DNA from: an uncultured Chloroflexota bacterium
GTDB lineage: Bacteria > Chloroflexota > Anaerolineae > Caldilineales > Caldilineaceae
Length of the DNA: 5,568 bases
Direction of reading: 5' to 3'
NCBI GenBank assembly: GCA_903858085.1
Contig: CAIOHJ010000122.1
Span: 1-5,568 of the forward strand
Shown piece after piece: positions 1 to 5,568 of this stretch. Both the position numbers and the translations under genes were made by a program. Position 1 is the stretch's first letter, and each line of letters begins with the position of its first letter. The notes under the pieces were generated by a model. That model saw nothing but the letters and a program-made list of their open reading frames with translations, did no database searches and was not told the DNA's origin.

Positions 1-1569
1 CGGCTCCTGCAGGGACCCCAGACTGCGCAGGTGGCGGCGTTGATCCTGGCCGTGGCCCCCTTCCATGTGCGTTATGCGCAAGAAGCGCGCATGTATGCGT
101 TGCTGACTTTGCTGGTCGCGGCCGTGCTCCTCTGTCTGGCCCTGCTGGTGCAGCCCAGACCCGCCACACCCAGGCTGCCCGTCGCGCGAGGGGCAGCCTG
201 GACAGGCTATGTGCTGTTCAGCGCGGCTACCTTGCTGACTCACAACACCGCAGTGCTCTTCCTGCTGGCGCTCAATTTCTGCTTTGTCGGCTGGTGGGTG
301 TGGGAACAGTGTCAGAGACAGCCCCCCCCGCCGGGGGAGTACCTCCCCCAGCGCCCGGCACTCCTTCATTGGTGCATGGCCCAAGGAGCCATCTTTTTGC
401 TCTGGCTGCCCTGGGCCGCCCCCTTTGTGCAGCAGAGCCAGGGGGTCCTCCAACAGTTCTGGATCCCTGCTCCTACCCCAGAGAGCGTACTGCAGGCACT
501 GCAAAACCTGACGACTGGCGGGGCTGAGAGCAGCTGGGCGACTGCCCTCTTTTGGTGTTTCTGCGTGCCGTTGACCGCAGTGGGGGGCTGGACACTGCGC
601 CGACAGGGGCCCCAGCTGTTGCTGTGGCTGGCGTTGTGGCTGATCCCGTTCGCCGGCGAGCTGGCAGTCAGCCTGGTTCGCCCGATCTTTTCCGACCGCA
701 CCCTGATCGGGGCGTCCCTGCCGATCTACGTGCTGTGGGCCACTGGGATTGTGCGCTGGCGGAGGCCGGTGCAGGCAGGGTTGCTGCTGCTGCTGCTGGC
801 GGGTGAAGGCGCCGTGCTGGTCAGCCATTTTCAACTGTCACGCAAAGAAGAGTGGCGCGAGGCTGCCGCCTACATTGCCCGCCAGCTGCGGCCCGGGGAC
901 CTGCTTCTTTTCAACGCGACCTGGGTGCAGATTCCCTTCGACTATTATTTCGAGCAATTTGCACTGGCCGCCGAACGACGCGGGGTCCCCGTGGATCTCT
1001 TCGACGCCGGGCTGTTGGAACCGATCATGGCCAAACAGGATCTGCCTCGGCTGACAGAACTGATCGCTGGCCGCTCACGGGTCTGGCTGATCTACAGCCA
1101 CGACTGGTACACAGACCCGCACAAGTTGATCCCCACCCAGCTACAAAAAAATCTGGACTGGGTAGAACGCCGGAGCTTCTATGGGCTGGAGCTGCGGCTG
1201 TATTGCCGTCGATGGTCCGACTGCCGACCAGGCGAAGGCCGAGCCCTCCCAATTCTTGTTCAACACCAGACTGGGCATGCTTTGACACACTCCTCCAACT
1301 TTGATAAGATCGCTTCACTTTGCGGGCAGACGACACGTACAGCCCGATCTGTTTACAGCAGCTGCAGAGCAGCTAGCTGCAAAGCACAGTCAGAGCAAAG
1401 ATGCGGCAATCAGGGATGCGTTACTGGAGCACAGGTGGAATTCTGGCGGGCGTTATTATCTGGTTGGTCACCAGCTATGTCCCTGCACTGGCCGACTGGC
1501 TGCCTGACTGGCGTTTTGACCCTGACTGGACAGAACCCCTGTTTGGTTGGCTGGCAGTCACCACACTGA
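1..1569 (+). CDS. GT39/PMT-like polytopic membrane glycosyltransferase, 5'-partial, doubtful C-terminal end
   Basis: The reading frame is open from the first base, so the start lies outside the window. Near the N-terminal edge is PFHVRYAQEARMYALLTLL, the loop-plus-helix signature common in GT39/PMT-type proteins, which move sugars from lipid-phosphate carriers to acceptors at the outer face of the membrane. About seven to eight hydrophobic helices follow, up to about base 840. A soluble, presumably extracytoplasmic C-terminal domain then begins with SRKEEWREAAAYIARQLRPG and runs to FYGLELRLY (about base 1203), where such proteins usually end. The following ~120 codons are rich in Cys, Ser and Arg, contain a promoter, and overlap the next gene out of frame by 169 nt. 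I think this tail is not real; a one-base shift near 1200-1212 would end the protein at TGA 1283-1285. Family assignment is reasonable, but substrate and acceptor are unknown. The catalytic N-terminal loop (usually an Asp/Glu motif) is outside the window. Confidence 0.7.
   Translation, partial: RLLQGPQTAQVAALILAVAPFHVRYAQEARMYALLTLLVAAVLLCLALLVQPRPATPRLPVARGAAWTGYVLFSAATLLTHNTAVLFLLALNFCFVGWWVWEQCQRQPPPPGEYLPQRPALLHWCMAQGAIFLLWLPWAAPFVQQSQGVLQQFWIPAPTPESVLQALQNLTTGGAESSWATALFWCFCVPLTAVGGWTLRRQGPQLLLWLALWLIPFAGELAVSLVRPIFSDRTLIGASLPIYVLWATGIVRWRRPVQAGLLLLLLAGEGAVLVSHFQLSRKEEWREAAAYIARQLRPGDLLLFNATWVQIPFDYYFEQFALAAERRGVPVDLFDAGLLEPIMAKQDLPRLTELIAGRSRVWLIYSHDWYTDPHKLIPTQLQKNLDWVERRSFYGLELRLYCRRWSDCRPGEGRALPILVQHQTGHALTHSSNFDKIASLCGQTTRTARSVYSSCRAASCKAQSEQRCGNQGCVTGAQVEFWRALLSGWSPAMSLHWPTGCLTGVLTLTGQNPCLVGWQSPH
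1282..1310 (+). promoter_or_regulatory. Predicted sigma70-type promoter of the small membrane-protein gene
   Basis: A perfect -35 hexamer TTGACA (1282-1287) is followed after 17 bp by TAAGAT (1305-1310), which matches 4 of 6 bases of the -10 consensus. A TG at 1302-1303 sits in the extended -10 position. The predicted transcript start is near 1317, giving an ~84-nt leader before the ATG at 1401. The -35 box overlaps a TGA (1283-1285) that would be the glycosyltransferase stop if that gene is frameshifted. No experimental support is available; this is consensus matching. Confidence 0.5.
1360..1380 (+). repeat. Overlapping inverted repeats in the leader of the small gene
   Basis: AGCTGC (1360-1365) and GCAGCT (1369-1374) form a perfect 6-bp inverted repeat with a 3-nt loop. 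The 12-bp sequence GCAGCTAGCTGC (1369-1380) is itself a perfect palindrome, so two mutually exclusive small structures are possible. They lie 21-41 nt upstream of the ATG at 1401. They could be a leader-RNA structure or a protein-binding site, or simply chance in a GC-rich spacer. Confidence 0.3.
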
Positions 1570-1766
1570 TCCTTTTTTTGTTCATCCAAGGCGATCTGCT
1601 GCGTGTGACCGCGCGCTGGTTCGACCAGCCCCGTCACACACCGCTTGCCAAAACCCTGAAGCAGTTTGGCCTGCGCCGCAACCGCGAGATTTTCTGGACA
1701 GCGCTGCCGCTGTTGGCGACAGCACTGCTGCTTTGGTGGCTGCTGATTGGCTACCCGCTTACTTGA
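1401..1766 (+). CDS. Small three-helix membrane protein resembling the membrane region of cytochrome c oxidase subunit II, no CuA domain
   Basis: This 121-residue protein has predicted helices at about 11-30, 47-64 and 97-118. An acidic, Trp-rich loop (31-45) and a long basic loop (68-95) separate them. The motif REIFWTALPLL (95-105) looks like the start of the second core helix of subunit II, where CoxB of this operon has LEILWTVVPLV (97-107). The helix-loop spacing follows the first ~120 residues of CoxB, and the protein stops where the CuA domain would begin, so no copper ligands exist. E96 aligns with the subunit II glutamate placed at the K-channel entrance in known oxidases. The start is uncertain: neither ATG 1401 nor ATG 1416 has a good ribosome-binding site. 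It has its own promoter and lies directly before the cox promoter. Its function is unknown; an accessory oxidase subunit or assembly factor is my inference. It is unrecognised by name. Confidence 0.65.
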   Translation: MRQSGMRYWSTGGILAGVIIWLVTSYVPALADWLPDWRFDPDWTEPLFGWLAVTTLILFLFIQGDLLRVTARWFDQPRHTPLAKTLKQFGLRRNREIFWTALPLLATALLLWWLLIGYPLT

Positions 1767-1791
1767 CAGCAGGCTGGCAGTGCAGAATAAT
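1763..1791 (+). promoter_or_regulatory. Predicted strong sigma70-type promoter of the cox operon
   Basis: TTGACA (1763-1768, perfect -35) is separated by exactly 17 bp from AATAAT (1786-1791, 5 of 6 matches to TATAAT). The -35 box overlaps the TGA stop (1764-1766) of the small membrane-protein gene, so the operon promoter is packed against the upstream gene. The predicted start point is near 1798, leaving a leader of about 90 nt before coxB. It is the best promoter match I found in the window. Confidence 0.6.
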
Positions 1792-1798
1792 AGATGGG

Positions 1799-1825
1799 TT
1801 GTATGCACAAAGATTGCACAATGTG
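1799..1825 (+). promoter_or_regulatory. Candidate operator: direct and inverted repeats just downstream of the cox promoter
   Basis: TGCACAA occurs at 1804-1810 and again at 1815-1821, an 11-bp phase of about one helical turn. TTGT (1799-1802) with ACAA (1807-1810) forms an inverted repeat with a 4-bp centre, and CACAATGTG (1817-1825) is a near-palindrome. These lie right after the predicted transcript start, a usual place for a repressor site. I cannot name the regulator. Confidence 0.3.
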
Positions 1826-1828
1826 ATT

Positions 1829-1846
1829 CCAGGGGAATTGCCCTGG
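1829..1846 (+). promoter_or_regulatory. Short hairpin in the coxB leader
   Basis: CCAGGG (1829-1834) and CCCTGG (1841-1846) form a perfect 6-bp stem around the loop GAATTG. There is no T-run after it, so it is not an intrinsic terminator. It may shape the 5' leader of the cox mRNA about 45 nt before the coxB start. Confidence 0.35.
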
Positions 1847-1889
1847 CGGACAGAATTCGACAGTTTCGAGGAGTAGCCAAGCAAGGTTT

Positions 1890-2639
1890 ATGCTAAAACT
1901 GCCACAGTCTTCTACGGACCGCAAGCACTTTGTCATCGTTGGGGCACTGGTGTTGGTTGTGACCATTCTTCTGGGGTTTGCGCTGCTGGCAATTCTGCCG
2001 GTCAAAGCGCAATCTTCGGTGCAGGCCGAGCCGATCCGCTGGCTCTTCCAGCTGCATATCTGGCTGATCGCCTTTCTTTTTGCGCTGGTCAGCGTTTTTA
2101 TGTTTTATGCCCTTTTCGTCTTCCGCAGGCGCAAACACGATACCTCTGAGGGCGAGCATTTTGAGGGCAACACTGTTTTGGAGATTCTCTGGACAGTGGT
2201 GCCGTTGGTGCTGGTCGTCATCTTTTCGTTTATCGGCTTGCAGACGCTGCAGCAGACCACCAGCGGCGGCGACGATATCCGGGTCGAGGCGGTCGGCTTC
2301 CAGTGGGCCTGGACCTTCAACTATCCCAATGGGGTGACCAGCGCCGAGATGGTGCTGCCCGTAAACAAACCGGCGCTGATCTCGCTCACCTCAACCGACG
2401 TCATCCACTCCTTCTGGGTCGCAGAGTGGGGCCCCAAGCAGGATCTGGTCCCTGGCATGCGCACGCAGCTGCATGTGACCCCCACCGAGGTCGGCGAGTA
2501 CAAGCTGAACTGCGCTGAGCTGTGTGGCCTGACCCATTGGAATATGGTGGCAACAGTGCGCGTGGTTCCTGAAGCAGAATATACCGCCTGGATGGAACAA
2601 AAAATTGCCGAACAGAACATCGAAGTCGTCAGCCGCTAG
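1890..2639 (+). CDS. coxB: Cytochrome c oxidase subunit II (CuA-containing)
   Basis: Subunit II accepts electrons from cytochrome c at its binuclear CuA centre and hands them to haem a in subunit I. The 249-residue protein has a hydrophobic N-terminal segment (about 14-37), possibly a signal peptide cut after PVKA, then two membrane helices (about 50-78 and 96-118). Next comes the aromatic electron-entry stretch QWAWTFNYP (138-146) and a cupredoxin domain facing outward. All CuA ligands are visible: H173, then C208, E210 (backbone), C212, H216 and M219 in CAELCGLTHWNM. E210 also fits the Mg site shared with subunit I, and E98 in LEILWT fits the K-channel entrance. There is no C-terminal CxxCH, so this is not a caa3-type fusion and a separate cytochrome c is needed. 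The start is fixed by the N-terminal helix. The ribosome site is imperfect: AAGG at 1883-1886 is only 3 nt away and GAGGAG at 1868-1873 is 16 nt away. Confidence 0.97.
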   Translation: MLKLPQSSTDRKHFVIVGALVLVVTILLGFALLAILPVKAQSSVQAEPIRWLFQLHIWLIAFLFALVSVFMFYALFVFRRRKHDTSEGEHFEGNTVLEILWTVVPLVLVVIFSFIGLQTLQQTTSGGDDIRVEAVGFQWAWTFNYPNGVTSAEMVLPVNKPALISLTSTDVIHSFWVAEWGPKQDLVPGMRTQLHVTPTEVGEYKLNCAELCGLTHWNMVATVRVVPEAEYTAWMEQKIAEQNIEVVSR

Positions 2640-2646
2640 GCGGCTG
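2630..2646 (+). promoter_or_regulatory. GC-rich hairpin with the coxB stop codon as its loop
   Basis: CAGCCGC (2630-2636) and GCGGCTG (2640-2646) form a perfect 7-bp stem, and the three loop bases are the coxB stop TAG. No U-run follows, so it is not a standard terminator. It could protect the coxB 3' end after processing, or influence termination and coupling to coxA. Confidence 0.45.
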
Positions 2647-2661
2647 CGGGGATAAGCGTTC

Positions 2662-2736
2662 AACACACACAGGCGTAACACACACAGGCGTAACACACAC
2701 AGGCGTAACACACACAGGCGTAACACACACAGGCGT
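2662..2736 (+). repeat. Five perfect copies of a 15-bp tandem repeat between coxB and coxA
   Basis: The unit AACACACACAGGCGT is repeated exactly five times (starts 2662, 2677, 2692, 2707 and 2722). A degenerate trace of the same motif lies upstream (AAGCGTTCAAC, from 2654). The array fills most of the 115-bp coxB-coxA spacer and ends just before the coxA ribosome-binding site GAGGAG (2740-2745). Each unit is CA-rich and has little self-complementarity, so the RNA would be largely unpaired. Copy identity suggests recent expansion or slippage. It is not a CRISPR array, since there are no spacers. Confidence 0.95.
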
Positions 2737-2754
2737 AACGAGGAGAACCAAACG

Positions 2755-4617
<1,863 letters not shown>

Positions 4618-4637
4618 ACGCGCTGAAAATGCCGCAC

Positions 4638-4676
4638 GCTGTGGAGAAGCACCTGCTGCAAGGAGTTCTCCACAGC
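4638..4676 (+). promoter_or_regulatory. Perfect 11-bp stem-loop between coxA and the subunit IV gene
   Basis: GCTGTGGAGAA (4638-4648) and TTCTCCACAGC (4666-4676) are perfectly complementary, with a 17-nt loop that can add a small CCT/AGG pairing. The stem fills the centre of the 88-nt coxA-subunit IV gap. It is followed by TGACCGTTTGAGG, not a T-run, so full intrinsic termination is unlikely. A role in mRNA processing, stability or partial attenuation between the core subunit and downstream genes is plausible. Confidence 0.6.
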
Positions 4677-4705
4677 TGACCGTTTGAGGACAAGGAGAAA
4701 GTGCA

Positions 4706-4903
4706 ATGTTGAAGCAGAACGGATATGGGATTGTCATTGTCATCGGGGTGGTTCTGGCGATCCTGACCGTAGTCGAGTATTTCATGGGGCTCTACCACGT
4801 CGGCGCTACCCTTCTGATGCTGATGGCAGCACTCAAAGCGATTCTGGTCATCTATTTTTTCATGCATGTCAGCCGGCTTTGGACGGCGGAAGGAGATCAC
4901 TGA
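4706..4903 (+). CDS. Small cytochrome c oxidase subunit IV (prokaryotic COX4/CtaF-like)
   Basis: This 65-residue protein has two membrane helices (about 7-29 and 33-54). It shows the prokaryotic subunit IV pattern: TVVEYFMGL (21-29), with the conserved E-Y after the first helix, and AALKAILVIYFFMHV (41-55), with the helix-embedded Lys and the YFMH end. Such small subunits bind the core oxidase and are thought to help assembly or stability; they carry no cofactor. It is shorter than many relatives, which have about 80-110 residues. The start ATG 4706 has a strong AAGGAG (4692-4697) 8 nt upstream. Its stop is 3 nt before coxC, so translational coupling is likely. Here subunit IV precedes subunit III, whereas many operons have the opposite order. 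Confidence 0.88.
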   Translation: MLKQNGYGIVIVIGVVLAILTVVEYFMGLYHVGATLLMLMAALKAILVIYFFMHVSRLWTAEGDH

Positions 4904-4906
4904 TCC

Positions 4907-5566
4907 ATGGCTGCTGTCACCACTCCGGCCCATGCCCCGTTGGGACAGGTCCACGCGCCCCACGCCGACGCGCCCCACGCCGACCACGACAATTTTGCTG
5001 CCCAGCTGCGCATGAACCGGCTGGGCCTCTGGCTCTTCTTTATTTCTGAAGCCTTTTTGTTTGGCGGGTTGCTGGCAGCTCGTTTTTATCTCTGGGGCGA
5101 TACCCGCCCCGAGCTGGACCAGAACATCGGTCTGATCGTGACCTCCATGCTGCTGGTCAGCAGCATCTCCATGCGCATCGCCGAGACCGCCATGGAACGT
5201 GGCAACCGCAAGGCGTTTTCGTTTTTCATTCTGCTCACGGCGATCTTCGGGCTGATCTTTATGGGCGGGGTGATGGTCTTCGAATGGGGCCTTTTCCCGG
5301 CAATCTACCAGGGCCATCTGACCCCGTGGGGGGACAAGTATGGGGCGATCGTCTTTGCAATGACCGGGATGCACGCCCTGCATGTGATCTCGGGGGTTGC
5401 TTTCATTTTGATCATCTGGAATCTGGCCCGCAAAGGCCATTTCTCCAAGGAACGCCACTGGGGCGTTGAAGCCTGCGCCATCTACTGGCACTATGTCGAC
5501 GTCGTCTGGATCTTTTTCTATCCAGCCCTCTATCTGATCGGCAACGTCGCTCACGTGACACACTGA
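4907..5566 (+). CDS. coxC: Cytochrome c oxidase subunit III
   Basis: Subunit III is a cofactor-free membrane subunit that stabilises the catalytic core and helps proton supply to the D channel. The 219-residue protein has five predicted helices (about 38-60, 74-92, 104-126, 146-171 and 190-213), the short bacterial form lacking the first two helices of the seven-helix type. Family motifs are GLWLFFISEAFLFGGLLAARF (40-60 region, with E48), TGMHALHVISG (153-163) and YWHYVDVVWIFFYPALYL (193-210). The cytoplasmic N-terminus (1-35) is unusual: it is His/Ala/Pro/Asp-rich and contains an exact APHAD-APHAD duplication (17-26). GGAAGGAG (4888-4895) lies 11 nt before ATG 4907, inside the end of the subunit IV gene. 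The gene is complete; only two bases of the window follow its stop. Confidence 0.96.
   Translation: MAAVTTPAHAPLGQVHAPHADAPHADHDNFAAQLRMNRLGLWLFFISEAFLFGGLLAARFYLWGDTRPELDQNIGLIVTSMLLVSSISMRIAETAMERGNRKAFSFFILLTAIFGLIFMGGVMVFEWGLFPAIYQGHLTPWGDKYGAIVFAMTGMHALHVISGVAFILIIWNLARKGHFSKERHWGVEACAIYWHYVDVVWIFFYPALYLIGNVAHVTH
4955..4984 (+). repeat. Two perfect 15-bp tandem copies inside coxC
   Basis: GCGCCCCACGCCGAC occurs at 4955-4969 and again at 4970-4984. It keeps the frame and encodes two APHAD units in the N-terminal tail of subunit III. Exact nucleotide identity points to a recent slippage duplication. Confidence 0.9.
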
Positions 5567-5568
5567 GC

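Noticed and set aside
1410..1880. Antisense 156-codon frame over the small gene and cox leader
   Set aside because: It crosses both the predicted promoter and the small gene, with no plausible ribosome-binding site or domain.
2630..2660. Intrinsic terminator after coxB
   Set aside because: The stem is only 7 bp and is not followed by a T-run; coxA continues closely in the same direction.
2662..2736. CRISPR-like array
   Set aside because: The units are directly adjacent, with no spacers, and only 15 bp long.
4640..4674. Replication-origin DnaA boxes
   Set aside because: There are only two imperfect sites, they are explained by the inverted repeat, and there is no AT-rich unwinding element nearby.

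Overview
The window carries an aerobic respiratory gene cluster, all on the + strand. An aa3-type haem-copper cytochrome c oxidase operon (subunits II, I, IV and III) fills roughly 1763-5566. Upstream of it lie a small membrane-protein gene and the 3' part of a glycosyltransferase-like membrane protein gene. Coding density, moderately high GC, the A2-type subunit I and the PMT/GT39-like neighbour suggest a Gram-negative-like or Chloroflexota-type aerobe. Chloroflexota (Caldilineae/Anaerolineae relatives) is my best guess, from general resemblance only, and is not proven.

Layout. 1-~1285: C-terminal part of a polytopic GT39/PMT-like protein that begins before the window. Its frame stays open to 1569, but the last ~110 residues look non-coding. 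1282-1310: a good sigma70-type promoter. 1401-1766: a 121-residue three-helix protein that resembles the membrane half of oxidase subunit II without the copper domain. 1763-1791: a second, very good promoter whose -35 box overlaps that gene's stop codon, followed by a ~90-nt leader with repeat and hairpin elements. 1890-2639: coxB. 2640-2754: a short GC-rich hairpin, then five perfect copies of a 15-bp repeat. 2755-4617: coxA. 4618-4705: a gap with an 11-bp stem-loop. 4706-4903: small subunit IV. 4907-5566: coxC.

How the genes work together. CoxB takes electrons from cytochrome c at a CuA centre and passes them to haem a and the haem a3/CuB site in CoxA, where O2 is reduced and protons are pumped. 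CoxC and the subunit IV protein are membrane partners of that core. All CuA, haem and CuB ligands are present, so the enzyme should be active. CoxA lacks the D-channel glutamate of A1 enzymes and has the YSHP-type helix VI motif of A2 enzymes. Subunits II and I are separated by a repeat-bearing spacer, whereas IV and III are only 3 nt apart, so expression is probably tuned at the first two junctions.

Most worth a second look: the CuA-less subunit-II-like small protein just upstream of the operon, the 15-bp repeat array between coxB and coxA, a shortened helix II and a two-helix N-terminal extension in CoxA, and hairpins at the two longer intercistronic junctions.
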